Shown: positions 1-15,128, counted from the first letter of the stretch. The stretch: 64,000 bases of DNA from Anaeromyces robustus (GCA_002104895.1 MCFG01000071.1:78501-142500); one strand, 5' to 3'. Numbers and translations are program-made. Notes: generated by a model not told the origin, from the sequence alone.

Positions 1-2645
1 TTAAAGATAATAAAAAAATAAAAAAATAAAAAAATAAAAGATAAAAAAAAAGTTGTTTTTTTTTTCTTTTAAATACAGCATTTTAAAAAATAAAAAAACA
101 AGAACAAAAAACAAAAAACAAAAACTATTTTTATAATAAAAATAGAATACAAAATATTTAATTACAAAATGTAAATATTTATTTATATAAAAATTTTATG
201 AATCTAATAATTAATTAAAAAAAAAATAATTAAAAAATAATTAAAAAATAATTAAAAAAATAATTAAAAAAATGTAAACTGAAACAACATTCAAAAAAGG
301 ATTAAGAAACACAAAAATTAAAAAAAAATTTGTAGATCATATAATTAATTAATTAATTAAAATAAATAAATAAATAAATATATAATAGTTAAATAAATAA
401 TTGAAATAATTAAAATAAATAAATAAATCATATTTAAATAAATAATTTTAATAATAATAAATAAATGAAAAAAAGTGTTAATGTATGATAAATATATTGT
501 TATTAAATAATATATTATGGATAATTAAAATCTATTCTAAAAGAATTTATTTTAATATATATAATAATTAATGATTAATATATTTAATATAATTTCTGTG
601 TTCCACAATAAAATTTTTAATTTTAATTTTTAATTTCTATATATAAAGTATATAATATATAAATAATATATATTATAATATAAATGATATATAGAATATA
701 ATATAAATGATATATATTATAAATGATATCTATTAAGTAATAATACATTTATACTAATGAAATACAAATTTATTTATTTATTCATTTATTTATATTGATT
801 TATATCTATTATTTATTTATTATCTATTGATTTATCTATTTATTTATTGTTTATTTTAAATGTTAAAATGAATACCCCCCAAAAATATTTTTAAACTTTA
901 AAATTAAAAAATTAATTAAAAATTATTTCTTTTTTTTAAAAAAAAAAAAAACTACCCTATTTTTTTTTTAATTTTCTTTTTTCTATATTAACTATTTAAT
1001 ATATAAGAATATTAATGAAATAATATATTATAATTATAATAATTATTATAATTATTATAATTATTATAATGATTCATTTATTTATTAATTATTCACTATT
1101 ATTTATTTATTCATTTATTTATTATTTATTATTTATTTATTTATATGATTATTTATTTATTCATTTATTTATTATTGCAGAATCCGAACTTCTATTTTCA
1201 TTATTTAGAATCTACTTAAAAATAAAATGTTTATTTATTTATTTGTAATTATTTATTATTTATAAGTAATTAATAAAAACAATTAATTTCTAAGCCATTA
1301 AAAATTACTCATAAATTCCTAAGCCATTAATTACTTACTTAACTTTACTAATATTTTTTTTCGTTACTAAATTATATAAAGGTATAAGTGAATAATTAAA
1401 AAAAACAATAATTATTAACTACTTAAATAAAATCTTCTAAAAATTTATATTTTATATTTATATATATATTTTAGATTTTTATAATAATTAAATGAATTAA
1501 TACATTCAATATAAATAAATAAATAAATAAATATTAAATAAATAAATATATAAATAAATAATTTATATTATAATATATTATATTATAAAAATTGAATGTT
1601 ATAATAAAATAAATAGTAATTTATTAATTAATTAATCCATAAAAAGAATTTTATTTTATTTTTTTTTTTTTAATTAAATTTAATAATAAATAAATAATTT
1701 TTTATATTTTATTTTATTTTAATTTTATTTTATTTTTTTCAATTTTTAAAAAGTTATAAAATAAAATAAAAAAAAGGAGATAAAACATACATAATGAGTA
1801 ATCAATATTAAAAATATTTAAAACATTAAAAATATTTAAAATATTAAAAATATTAAAAAATTCATCAATTATAATAAATTATTTATAATCAATTATTATA
1901 TTAATATTTTATTATTATATATTATATATTATTATATTATATTATTATATTATATTAATATTTTATTATTATATTATTATATCATATAATAATAATTAAT
2001 TAGGTTAAAATAGATAAAAAATAAATTAAAAAATGTGTAACATAAAAAATTAAAAAATAAAAAAATTTTTTTAATTTTTAATTTTTTTTCATATTCATAT
2101 TTTTAAACATTTTTTTTTTTTTATGTTTCTCCTTAAAAATTATTTTTTTTAAATGAATATTAATTAATATAAATAAATAAATAAATAATTAAATAATTAA
2201 ATAATTAAATTATTAAATAAATAAATATTAATAATTAAATGTATATTAATTAATTAATTAATTAATTAATTAAAAAATTATTACAGAATTTTATGTTTAT
2301 TATTTAATATTAAATATGAAATCATTAAATAATTAAATAATTAAATCATTAATTAATTACTAAACAAATTTATGGATAGTTAATAGGAATAATGAATAAT
2401 GAATAATGAATAATGAATAATGATTATGTAAATGATTCATTATTAATAATAATTAACTATTAACTATTAACTATTATTAATTATTAACTATTATTAATTA
2501 TTAATTATTATTAATTATTAATTAATAATTAATAATCTTTAATTTGACAAAATAATAAAAAAATTGAATAAAAAATAGAATAAAATAAAATAAAACAATT
2601 GATTTTAATGATTTCCAACATATTTAGAATAATAATTGAACATTT

Positions 2646-2666
2646 ATCAACATTTATTTATTTATT

Positions 2667-2714
<48 letters not shown>

Positions 2715-2716
2715 TA
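2646..2716. repeat. TTTA/TTA microsatellite
   Basis: A run of TTTA units passes into a run of TTA units. Simple-sequence DNA with no coding capacity. Confidence 0.85.
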
Positions 2717-3325
2717 TTCATCATTTTTTAAAAAAATTCAATGAATAAAAAATTTAATAAGATTTGTTTTAATTATTATTTTTTAAACACTCTTTTAATT
2801 ATTATTTAAAATTCAAATATGATATTAATTATAATTTTTTTTTCTTTTTCTTTTCTTCTTTTTCTTCTTCTTCTTTTTTTTCTTTGTATTCCTTTAAATT
2901 TATTTATCTATTTAATTTCAATTTCAATTTCAATTTAATTCAATCATTACAGTTTTCAATTCCTTTTTTATTTTTTAATTTTATTTATATAATACAACTA
3001 ATCATTATTATTATTTTTATTATTATTATTATTGATTTTTTTTAATGTCGTATTATTAATATTTCTGTTTTAATAGATTTGTTGTAAAATTTTTTTTAAA
3101 TTTTTTTTTTTTACAAAAAATATTTTAATTATTATTTTCTATTTCTTATTATTTTAATTATTATTATTTTTTTTTAATTATTATTTTCTATTTTCATTTA
3201 ATTTCTATTTCATTTATTTTTTTATTTTCTATTTCATTTATTTTTTTTTTTTTTTTATTTTCTATTTTCATTTTTCAATTTTTTTTTATTTATTATTTTT
3301 ATCCATGTTTGTGTAATTTTGTTTT

Positions 3326-3361
<36 letters not shown>

Positions 3362-4202
3362 AAATTATCAAATAGGAATAAATCTTTTTAAATAAATAAA
3401 TAAATAAATAAAAAAAAAAATTTTTTTTTTTTTTCCCATTCGATTTACATTAAAAAAAATCTTATTTTGTAAAGAACTTTAAATATAATAATTTGAATAA
3501 TAAAAATATTATTCAAATTATTATTAACTATTATTAATATTATTAACTATTAATATTCATTATTATTCAAATTATTCTTTATTCCTTATTCTTTATTTAA
3601 TTATTATTTAACTATATTATTATCATATTATTATGTGTTATTTTTAAGGATTTTTTTTTTTCTGTTTTTAAAAAAAAAATTTTTTTTTTAATTAAATTTA
3701 TAATGATAATTTTTTTTTTTTGTGGATAATATAAAAATAAAAAATGAGTAATCGTAATACAATACTTTATTTAAGGAAAAATTATATAATAAATAAATAA
3801 TAGTTAATAATAGTTAATAATAATAATTAATAATAATAATTAAAAAATGATTATCTTTATATTTATTATATTAATAATAATGATAATTAATAACAATGAA
3901 ATTTATAAAATAGTTATCTATAGCAGCAGCAGATAACAAGAATTAAAATAATAAATTAAAGAAGTATTACTACATATAATAATAAATAATGAAAATTAAA
4001 TGAATAACAAAGTATTTAAAAGAATGATAATTTAAAAAAATCATTATATAATTTAAAAATAATAAGGAACAACAAAAAATTTTAAGATAATAATAAAAAA
4101 AAAAATTCTATAATTATTATTGTATTACCTATAAGTAATATAAGTAATAATAAAGGGGGTTAAAAAAAATAAATGAGTAATACTATAATTATTATTGTAT
4201 TA

Positions 4203-4512
<310 letters not shown>

Positions 4513-4895
4513 AATAAAGAATAGAATTTTAATATAGATATTTAATTATTATTATTTTTTTTTTAATAATACATTAATGTTTCCATTGAATTTCTTTCTT
4601 TCTTTATCTTTTAATATAATTTGTTCTAATAATAATAATTAAAAAAAAAAAAAAAAAAAAGAAAAAAAATATTTGAATATCTATTTCTATTAAAAAAGAA
4701 AAAATTATTTTAATCATAAAAGTAATAAAATATATATTCATTTTTAATGTTGTTAATATTTTTAAAATTATCTTTTTAATAGTTTATTTAAAAGTATTTT
4801 TTTTTTTTTTTTTTTATGATATGATCATTATTCTTTGTTATAAATATAATTAATTGAAATAAAATATAAAACATATCATGATCATGTAATTAATT

Positions 4896-4936
<41 letters not shown>

Positions 4937-4986
4937 AAAAAGAAAAAGTTTAATATGAAAAAAAAAGTAAAAGATATAATATATAA

Positions 4987-5016
4987 TCATCATCAATATA
5001 TATATATTGATGATGA
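4987..5016. repeat. Perfect 30-bp palindrome
   Basis: TCATCATCAATATAT is followed at once by its exact reverse complement, giving a 15+15 bp dyad with no loop. It lies in gene-free DNA. It could be a cruciform-prone palindrome or a chance AT-rich dyad, although the TCATCATCA arm is not simple sequence. Confidence 0.75.
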
Positions 5017-5499
5017 ATACATTATATATTATTAACACTATTATTATACTTATTATTATTATTATTATTATTATTATGTATGCTCTAATACTTGTTCTTC
5101 CAATAAAAAGTTTTTTTTTTGCTTTTTTCTATTTTTAAATAAATTTTATAATTACTAGTTTTTTTTCTTTTTTGGTTAAATGGGTTACATTATTTTTTTT
5201 ATAATAATAATAATAATTATTTTTTCTTTTTTTTGTTACAAGAAAAAATAGGATAATGGAATATTTTATTATATTATATTATATTATACTATAATAATAA
5301 TAATAGTAATAATAATAATATTAAATCAAATATATTGTTTATATAAAAAATAATTTTCTTATAATTCTTTTTGTAAAAAAAAAAAAAAAAACAATTAATA
5401 ATTTTTTTGAATTGAGAATATTTTTGAATTTTTTTTATATATAGATTAGTTGAAAAGCGTTTTTTTTTTTTTTTTTATATATTTTATTATCTTCAACTA

Positions 5500-5750
5500 T
5501 CTTTTGCATCAGAAACTTCTTCAACTATTTTTGCAGAACCGAAAATTATTTCAAGCTAGCTTTTTTGGGAAATATCATTCAATTTCAAAAAAGGCAGCAG
5601 TCCAAAAAAAAAATAAAAAATAAAAAAAATAAAAAAAATAAAAAAAATAAAAAATAGAAAAAGAAAGATTTTCCCGGTTCAGAAGGAACAAATCTGTATG
5701 AAAAAAAAAAAAGAAAAGTACTTTGTGCATCATCTGCTTTTTTTTTTTTT
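5500..5750. other. GC-richer island in gene-free DNA
   Basis: A 250-base stretch stands out with mixed base composition. It has a tandem partial repeat (TCTTCAACTATCTTTTGCA then TCTTCAACTATTTTTGCA) and, 130 bases on, CCCGGTTCAG, which is partly complementary to CAGAACCG. All six frames are closed by stops within short distances. It could be a decayed gene or element fragment or a non-coding RNA. Confidence 0.35.
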
Positions 5751-8700
5751 TTATCTTTTTCGAATTAATAATGATAATATAATATTTGTTTCAATTTTTA
5801 TCTTTTATCTTTTATTTTTTTTTAATTCTAAATAAATGTTTTTTTTCCTTCTTTTACATATATATATATGTATGTATAAAACGATGATTATAATAATAAA
5901 GATTAATAATGAAAATATATATATATATAACATATATATAACACTGTTAAATAATTATTATTATTATTAATAAATTATTATCCATTAAATTTACTAAATA
6001 AATAAAAATATAAAATTAAAAATAAAAATAAAAATATAAAGTATTATGATTATATATTCTTTTGTTAAATATAAAACATTCAATTAATGTTTTATAACAT
6101 TTTTTTTTTTTTTGTTTTTTTTTTTTTTTTGTTTTTTTTTATTTTTTTATTAAAAAAAAAAGAAAAGAAAAAGAAAACATAAAATATTGATTCAAAATAT
6201 ATTAATTGTTTCTATATTCATATTTTAAGTAATAAATACTTTTAAATATTGATAATAATTTATAAAAAATATATATATTGATATAGATTATGAATATTGG
6301 GAACTTTCTCATTTTTATTATGATGCTGTTAAAAAAATTCTATTATTTGAGTTTTTATTATAGTAATGTAATGAAATCATTAACTATTATATAATATCTT
6401 TAAATAATATTTTTATAGTTTTAATTAACAAAATATAAAAATAAAAATTATTTAACCAGTAGTACAATTATATAAAAGATTTATTACAAATTAAAATAAA
6501 ATAAAAATAAAATAGAAATAAAAGTTTAAGAATATGTTTTATATATAGATAAAAAAAAATCCTTGAGGATAATAATAATGTTTATAAATATTTTGAATAT
6601 GTATTGGATTAAACATAAAAATTATAAAGATTATTTAAAAATATATATATATATATATAAATATAAAAGTTTTTTGAAAAAAATATATGATATAGATAGA
6701 ATAATAAAAATGAAAAAGATCAGTATTGAGAACATCAAGTAAATAAATAAATCTATAAATAATTTTTACTTTAATTTTCTTTGTTATTGTTATTATTTTA
6801 TGTTAAATAAATGAATAAATAAATAATAATAAAAATTAAAATAAAAAAAAAAACAAAGAAAGGTAATATGAAATGAAATAATGTAAATCTATACAGTAAA
6901 AATAACAATTTTTTTTATGTACTATTCAAAAAAATATTCTTTTTATTATTATTTATATATTATTTTAATTTTATTTATTATTTAATTTTTTATTTTTTAT
7001 ATTATTAATATATATATTATATTTTTTTAAAAAAATTATTTTAAAATAATTGTTTTACAGTATTATTATTATTTATTATTTATTATTTTTCATTTATTAA
7101 TAAAAGTTAAATATACATATATACAGAAGAAAAAGAATTACATACATACGTAATCGTAATTATTAAACATTTTTTTTTTTATTTTTATTTTTTTTTTTAT
7201 TTTATTTTTCTACCGCGATATTTATTTATTTATTTATTTATTAATTATTATATATATATAAAATAATTTTTATTAATTAATTCATTTATCCTTTTTAATT
7301 TTTTTTTTTTTTTTTTAGTTTTTTTTAAATTTTTTTTTTTAAAAAAAAATCTTTTAAAGTTCAAATGATAAAAAAAAAAAAAAAAAAGATAAAAAAGTTG
7401 ATAAAATAATTGATTAAAAAATTAAAATTAAAAAAAAAAAAAAAAAATATTTATCAAAAAAAAATTTTAAAATTTTTTTAATATATTTTCTGTATTTTTT
7501 GATTAAATCTTTTTTTTTTTTTTATTTTTATTTTAAATTTATTTTAAATTTATTTATTTTTTTTTCATTCATCTATTGATCTATTTATTTTATTTATTTA
7601 TCTAATAAATTTTATTTTTATTTTATTTTATTCTTTCTTTTCGAACACTCTATAATATGGTATTATCAAAAAAATACTTAGTTAGAGTTATCATAAAATA
7701 ATAATAATAAAAAAAAGATTTTATTAATTTGATTTTGATTTTGATTTGTAACCAAGATTTATATAGATTTATATAGATTTATATATATATACTTTATTAA
7801 TTTCAATAAAATTATTAATAAAAATTTGATTATTATTATTTTTTTTTCCAATTCTTTTTATATATATTATATTTTTATTATTTTATTTTTTTTCTTCTTA
7901 CTGGATTACATGATTATTATAAAGAATATATATATATTTCTTATTTTTAATTCTTTTTCCTTTATTTTAAATAATTCTTAATAAAAGAAAAAAAAAGTAT
8001 TTATTTTCCAATAGACAACTTTATATAGAGATATATCAGTAATCCTTAATTTATAAAAATAAAAATAAAAATAAAAATATATTGTAATAATGTGTAATAT
8101 TGTATATAGTATACATATAACAATTTTATATATATAAATATATAAATATATATATATATTTAAAATTATATTATTATTTATTAAAGAAATTTGAAGAGAA
8201 AAAAAAAAGATTTATAATTTTTTTAAAAATAAAATAAAAATAAAAAAATTTTGAAAAAATAATATATTATTATATTATGAAATATATACTGTTGATGATT
8301 ATTATTAAATAAAAAAAAAAAAAAAAAGAGTAGTTTGTGTTAATGTTGTAAAAATTGTTGTTGCTGTTATTTTAAGTTTGTGGTACAATTTTTAAAAAAA
8401 AATATTTTTTTTTAAAAATTGTAATAAATTTTAAACAAATTAAAATTACACAATTATGTAGGAATGAATTTTTTAGGATTTGAAAAAGAGAAAATTAAAT
8501 TAAATGAAATTAAATAAAAAACTAAAAAAAATATATATTTTTTTTTTAAATTTTTTTTTATTTTTTTAAATTTTTTTTTTATTTTTATTTTTATTATTAT
8601 TTTTTATTTTTTATTTTTTTTTATAAATTGGATAATTGAATTTTTATTTTATTTTTTTTACAAGGCTTTTTAATTAAAAAAGGGAGAGTGGTTTTTTTTT

Positions 8701-9274
8701 TTAAAATTTTTTATATTTATTTTATTATAGGATTTGATTTGATTTGATTTGATTTGATAAGGATTTGATGTGCTTTTATTATTTATTTATTTATTTATTA
8801 ATTAATTTATTTTTTTTATTTAAATTATTTCAATTAATTAAATCATTAATTATTATTATTATTATTTTATTAATTAATTAATTTTTTTAAAAAAAAAAAA
8901 ATATTTTTTTTTTTATTAAATATTATTATTAGTTATTAGTTATTAGTTTTATTAGTTATTATTAGTTTTATTAGTTTTATTAGTTTTATTAGTTTTTATT
9001 ATTTAATATTATTATTTTTTGAAATTAGTTTTTAATTTTTTGAAAAGTATAAAACAATAAAATAAATTTTTATTTTTATTTTTATAAAAATAATTTTTTT
9101 TTTTTAAATTCATATTATTTACTAATGTATTTATTTATTTATTTATTATTATTATTATTTATAAAAAAAATAAAAAACTATTTCTTATTATAGTTTTCTT
9201 TTTTTTCTTTTTTTTTTTTTTTTTTAATTTTTATAAGATTTATTATCGAAAAAAATTTTTTATGGAATAAATCT

Positions 9275-9310
<36 letters not shown>

Positions 9311-9710
9311 TAATAATAATTTATATTTTTTTTGTTATCTATTTATTTTTTATTGGGAATACTCATTTTTTTTTTTTTAATATTGAATTATTTCTTTCAT
9401 TTTTTTTTTTTAATTCTTTTAATGGTTTCCCTTTTTTTTTCTGTTTTTTATGTAACCTATAATATTATAAATATAAATGATATTTTTTTTTAATAGTTAC
9501 TTTTTTTTTTAATGTCTTCTTGATTCATCAATTCTTTTTTTAAAATTCAATTATTAATTTATATTTATATATATAAAAAATAAAATAATAATAAAAATAA
9601 AAATAAAAAAAAAAATTTTTTTTTATATATTTCTTTTTTTTTTTAAAAAAAAAAAAAAAACATTATTATTATATTTATTTTATATTTATATTTATATTTA
9701 TTTTATTTTT

Positions 9711-11342
9711 TTATGGTGAATAAATATCTGAATTATAATAAACATAATTAGAAAGATAGGAAGAAAGACGATCAGAAGGATTTAATAAACGTCTTGGATC
9801 ATTAATACGTGTTGGATCATTAATATGATTTGGATTATTTTGATTACCTTGAGTTGCCATAGCTTGAGCAGCTCTTAATGAAGATAAATGGGCTAAAAAG
9901 TCATTCTTTTCTTTATCTTCTTCATCTTTATCTTTATCTTCATTTTCTTCTTTATTAACTCCTTCCTTTTTCTTCTTTTTATCTTTTTCTTCTACTTTTT
10001 CATTTTTATCTTTATCTTTACCTTTACCTTCTCCTTCTCCTTCACCTTTTTCTTTTTCAGGTTTTTCATCTGTTTCTGATTCAACTTTTTTCTTTTTTTG
10101 TTTATTGTTATCATTATCATTATCTTTATCACTATCATCATCATTATCATCATAATTAGTTCTTGCTTGTGTATTTGGCATTTCTTCTGTAAATACTATA
10201 TCAGGTTCTGCATTTGGAATAGAAGAAGATGGATTTTCATTGGTATTAGCATTTTCATCATTTTCATTACCAGTTCTTTCATTATTATCACAAACAGTTT
10301 GTTGTCTATTACTATTTGAAAGTCTTAAAGTTACATCTCTTGCTTGATCTGCTGCAGTTAATATATAACCAAAAAGTTGTACAAATAATACTAAAGCTAA
10401 TGTACTTATTAATGCTACTACAAACATTAATTGAGAAAAGAAAAGTTTTCTTTTAGATCTTCTTGGTCTATTACTATTATTAGTTGCATGTCTTCTAAGG
10501 AAGGAACGATGATCCATATTATTATCATCAAAATCACTACTTTCTTCATCACTATCATCTATTCTTCTTTGATGACGATTTCTAGTATTATTATTACCAT
10601 TATTATTATTACCATTATTATTATTACTATTGTTATTATTATTACTACTACTATTATTATTATTATTATTTTCATGAGCAAGGTTTGGATGACTTGAATG
10701 ACGATGTCTAAGACCATGTCTTCTACGACGATGATTATTTTGATGATTTATATTTGAATTTGGATTGGTATCGTTTTCATTGGTATGACGGTTAGCATGA
10801 TGATGTGGTATATTATTGTAATAAGTGTGATTATCATCAGTGCTTTCCTCTTCACCCATGGTTGAATTACGAAGTGTTGCACTTGAAGAAGTGGTTTGTC
10901 TTGAATGATTAGCGGAATTAAGTAATGGACGAGCTGGTGATTGTTCTAATAAATTATCACTTCTATTTCTTGATGGATTATTATTATTATTATTATTATT
11001 ATTTACATAAAAATTTATATTTTCAGCATTTTGAAGTACAGATTCTGGTATTTGATATCTATTTCTTGGAATTGTAGTTGAATTCCAACCCGATGAAGGT
11101 CTCATATTAAATAATGCTTCATTGATATAATCGGAATCAATCCAGACATCTTCATCGATAAAATCATCACTATCTTCATAATCTTCTTCATCATATTCTG
11201 AATAACTACTATAGTCAGAATAAGAATCATATTCACTATCATATTCATCATAATCGGAGTCACATAAATCACAAGTACAATAATAACGTCCGTCTATTTT
11301 CTCTTCATTATGTTGATGTTGAGGGGTAGCAGGTTTCTTCAT
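9711..11342 (-). CDS. Acidic, Asn-rich predicted single-pass membrane protein (543 aa, unknown function)
   Basis: I do not recognise a family. The single exon starts at an ATG (CAT at 11340-11342) and runs 543 residues. In order it shows: a short Cys cluster (CTCDLC, about 22-27); a strongly acidic Asp/Tyr/Ser region (28-72); Asn and His/Arg-rich low complexity (about 110-260); a basic patch (RPRRSKRKL, 292-300); one clear hydrophobic segment (about 303-329) that should cross a membrane; then a charged Asp/Glu/Lys tail (about 370-475) and a less biased C-terminus with two NDPxR motifs. There is no signal peptide. By the positive-inside rule the basic patch before the segment suggests a cytosolic N-terminus. 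Reading frame and amino-acid composition support a real gene, but the low complexity rules out a functional call. Confidence 0.7.
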   Translation of the reverse strand: MKKPATPQHQHNEEKIDGRYYCTCDLCDSDYDEYDSEYDSYSDYSSYSEYDEEDYEDSDDFIDEDVWIDSDYINEALFNMRPSSGWNSTTIPRNRYQIPESVLQNAENINFYVNNNNNNNNNPSRNRSDNLLEQSPARPLLNSANHSRQTTSSSATLRNSTMGEEESTDDNHTYYNNIPHHHANRHTNENDTNPNSNINHQNNHRRRRHGLRHRHSSHPNLAHENNNNNNSSSNNNNNSNNNNGNNNNGNNNTRNRHQRRIDDSDEESSDFDDNNMDHRSFLRRHATNNSNRPRRSKRKLFFSQLMFVVALISTLALVLFVQLFGYILTAADQARDVTLRLSNSNRQQTVCDNNERTGNENDENANTNENPSSSIPNAEPDIVFTEEMPNTQARTNYDDNDDDSDKDNDNDNNKQKKKKVESETDEKPEKEKGEGEGEGKGKDKDKNEKVEEKDKKKKKEGVNKEENEDKDKDEEDKEKNDFLAHLSSLRAAQAMATQGNQNNPNHINDPTRINDPRRLLNPSDRLSSYLSNYVYYNSDIYSP

Positions 11343-13841
11343 TTTGAATTATTTTTTAATTTTCTTTTATTTATTTATTTATTTACTTCTTTTTTTTTTT
11401 TTTTCTTTTAATTAAATATATTATATTATAAAGTATTTGAACTTTACAATTTATACTATATATATTAAATGTTTATCTATTTAATAAAATAATTTTTTAT
11501 TATGGAATTTAAAATAAATTTAAACTGATATGATAATATTGCTTATAAAAGAATGTATTATTATATTATATTATATTATATTATATTATATTATAATTTT
11601 TTATTTATCAATAATAATTCATACGTTTACGATAAAAATGTTATTATTTTGTTAACTATTTTGAAGTTATAAATTATTCTGTGAAAACTGTTTATTATTT
11701 CTTATATAAACCTTATATTTTAGTGATTTTTTTTTTTCTTTTTTAAAAAAAATTATTATTCTTGTTAAATATTTTCTATATTAATAATTATTAAAACTTT
11801 TAATAATCTTCTAATATATATTATTTTTTTTAAAAAAAAAAAAAAAAAAAAAACGCAAAACGTTATAATGATTAATAAATAATTTTATAATATCTTTAAT
11901 AAGAATATGTAAAAAAAAAAGATATAAAAATTGACTTCTTTATATTTGTTATACAATACAAAAAATAATTGTTATTATTATATTATATATTTTTAAATAA
12001 ATAAATGTTATTTCTTATATACGAATTTTTGTTATTATTATTATTATACTTTGTTTTCATATTGTTTATAAAGATGATATATTGATTATTTAAATAATAA
12101 TTAAAAAATGTTGGTAAAATTCGTCGAATGATATATATATAAAATAAAAACTTAAAACATCTATTTTATGTTAACTAGATTTATATATAATATAGTAAAA
12201 TAATATAAATAAAGATTATTAATTAAAAATATTTATTATAAAAAAATTAAATTTAATTTATATTTAGAAATTATATAAATAATAATGTTTATATTAAATT
12301 TACATCGAAGAGAACGACGTTATATATTTCTACATTTATATTTAAAAGTGAATAATTTTTAATTAATTGTTTATTTATTTTAAATTTTCTCAAAATAATT
12401 ATTGATTTTCAATCAATTTTAAATTTTATTTTACTTCCCATAAAATAAAACTATTATTTTAATTTTTAAAGAAAAAAAAGAAAAAGAAAATAAAATACTT
12501 TTTTAAATAAAAAAATTTTTTTTTAATTAAACTTGTTATATACATTTAGTAAAAAAAAATATTTAAAAAAAAAAAAAAAGAAAAAGCCAATAAAATACAA
12601 ATATTAAATATAAAAACTTTATTTATAATAATTTTATTAAATTACGTACATAAAATAAATTAAATACATTTTTAATTAATAAATATAAAATGTAGTTAAA
12701 TGTATTTGAGCATGTTATAAAATGAAAAAACAAACAGGTTTTTTTTTTTTTTTTCTTATTTTTTAAATTATATTTATCTATTTATTTTGGAATATTAAAA
12801 ATTATATATTAAATATAAATTAAAATTTATGATTATTAGTCATTTTATTATTATGTATTTAATATTAATCACAATATATTAATATATTATTTTATATATA
12901 TTATAATATATATGATTAAAGATTTTGGAATAATTTAAATATAATATTTTAAATTATATTTTAAAAGTAAAAAAGTATAATTAAATATTTTATAATATTT
13001 TATATAATATTTTATATAATATTTATATAATATTTAAATAATTATATAATTATATTAAAATATATTAAAATATTTATAAAACCTATTAATGATAACATAA
13101 TATAAAATATATTAATATTAATATAATAATTTTTTGATATTAAAGTCATATGAGTATCAAATTATTATGGTGATATTCCATAAATCTATTATTATATTAA
13201 AATAAAAAATAATTATTAAAATAAAATAAAAACTAAATATAAATAAAATAAAAATAAATAGTAAAATAAATAATTTTAATTATTATATATATTATATACA
13301 ATTAAATATTTTTTAAAAATTTTTTTTTTTTTTATTTTTTGTTATTCAATATATGTAAAATATATAAAAATACAATTATGTAAAAAAAAAAAAAAACAAA
13401 AAAAAAACAAAAAAACAAAAAAAACAAAAACAAAACAAATTAGTACAAATATGGAAAATAATTAAAAAAATATTAATTTAGTGTAACAAAATTTAATATA
13501 CAAAATAAGAAAGAGTGAGGATAAATAAATTTATTAACTAAAGATTTGTTTATGTACAAAAAAAAAAAAGATATAATCTTTTAATAATTTAATAATAGTT
13601 TAAATACTAATAATTTATAGGATATAAAAACATAATTACTATTTATTATTTACAGTTACATGATAAATATCATAATAATAATAATAATAATAAATACAGA
13701 AAATTATATTATAATACATGAATCAAGAAAAAACTAATTATATTATTTTAAAGATTAAGTTATATTTCAGTTACGGATTCTTCAATTAACTAACTATTGA
13801 GACAGAAAAATTATAAACCTTAGTACCAATTTTAATATTAT

Positions 13842-13863
13842 TGTTATATTATAATATAACAAT
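13842..13863. repeat. 22-bp palindrome
   Basis: TTGTTATATTA is followed by TAATATAACAA, a perfect dyad in AT-rich DNA. Its function is unknown and it may be chance. Confidence 0.5.
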
Positions 13864-14310
13864 TTGTATATAGTGATATTTCATAGTAATAAATATTTAT
13901 TCTCTAAAAATTAATAATATTATAATATTTTAATAGAACTATATACATTATTACAAAAGATGAAATATGAATTTTATTAATAAAAATTTTATTAAATTAC
14001 TAAATTATAAAAAAAAAAACATATGTATACTTAATAATACTAATAATAATTATGTATATTTAATAATAATAATAATTTATATTATATATATTTTAAATAT
14101 TATTAAATTTTCTTTAAAATAATCCAAGTTAATGAATTATTTCATATTTTTTATTTTTAAAATAAATATTTGAAATATACAGTATTAATAATTATTAGTA
14201 TTTTTTTTATATAAATATCTCTATGAACCATATTTTCATATGAGGATTATTTATAATTTATAATATAGTTAAATAATAAAATAATATGTTGTGTTATGTC
14301 ATAGTTTTTT

Positions 14311-14448
14311 ATGTTACATGTTTTTTTTCTTTTACAGGTTTATTAATTAAAATTAATTCATTTTTTTTTCTCATTTTTTATGTTACATGTTTTTTTTCTT
14401 TTACAGATTTATTAATTAAAATTAATTCATTTTTTTTTTCTCATAACA
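14311..14448. repeat. Two-copy tandem duplication, 69-bp unit
   Basis: A 69-bp unit beginning ATGTTACATGTTTTTTTTC occurs at 14311 and again at 14380, nearly identical. Because 69 is divisible by three, the copies stay in one open frame of about 80 codons. The translation is a low-complexity Phe/Ile product with no recognisable domain, so I treat the frame as incidental. Confidence 0.8.
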
Positions 14449-15090
14449 ATGATATTACAAAAAAATATTTAATTAAACTTTTATTTTATCGTTGCATTTT
14501 ATTATATTTATTAAAAATAGAAAATAGAAAATAATAGAAATTTTTAAAAAAATACTTTAAATCAATATTAAATAGAATTAGTTATTATATAGTAATTTCG
14601 TATCATTAATTATATTTTATTGAAGGTATCCGTAAATGTTTAATTCTTATTTTACTCTTAAAAGGTTATATTTTTTGTATAACTTTATAAAATATTAATT
14701 TGTTAATATGGAAAATATATATTGATAAAAATTTTTTTAAATAAAAAATAATAAATCTACTATTATTAAAGAAAATATAAAGGATAATAAAAAGTATATA
14801 CTTTATGATATAATAAATTTGTAAAAAATAGGTTAAATCTTTTATTTAAAATGAAATAATATATATATTAATAACTTTTTTCATTATTATTAAAATAAAA
14901 ATCTTTTAGAAACATTAAAACTTATTATTATTATTTTTTCTTTTTTTGAATCATATTAAGAGTAATTGTAATTGTTGATATTTATAATAATTGTAATTTA
15001 TAATTTTAGATTATATTCATAAATAGTATTAATTATAATTTTAATTTAAATAATTGATTTTTATATATATAGTTCTATTATTGAAGAAAT

Positions 15091-15128
15091 GTATATATAG
15101 CTCTTTATTTCAATAAAGAACTATATAT
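15091..15128. repeat. Near-perfect inverted repeat (hairpin)
   Basis: ATATATAGCTCTTTATT and its near-complement AATAAAGAACTATATAT are separated by about two bases, giving a 16-17 bp stem with one mismatch. It lies about 2 kb upstream of the G-alpha ATG. Confidence 0.55.

Noticed and set aside
14286-14534. 82-codon open frame with an internal repeat
   Set aside because: The frame survives only because the duplicated unit is 69 bp. The product is low-complexity Phe/Ile and no splice partners are seen.
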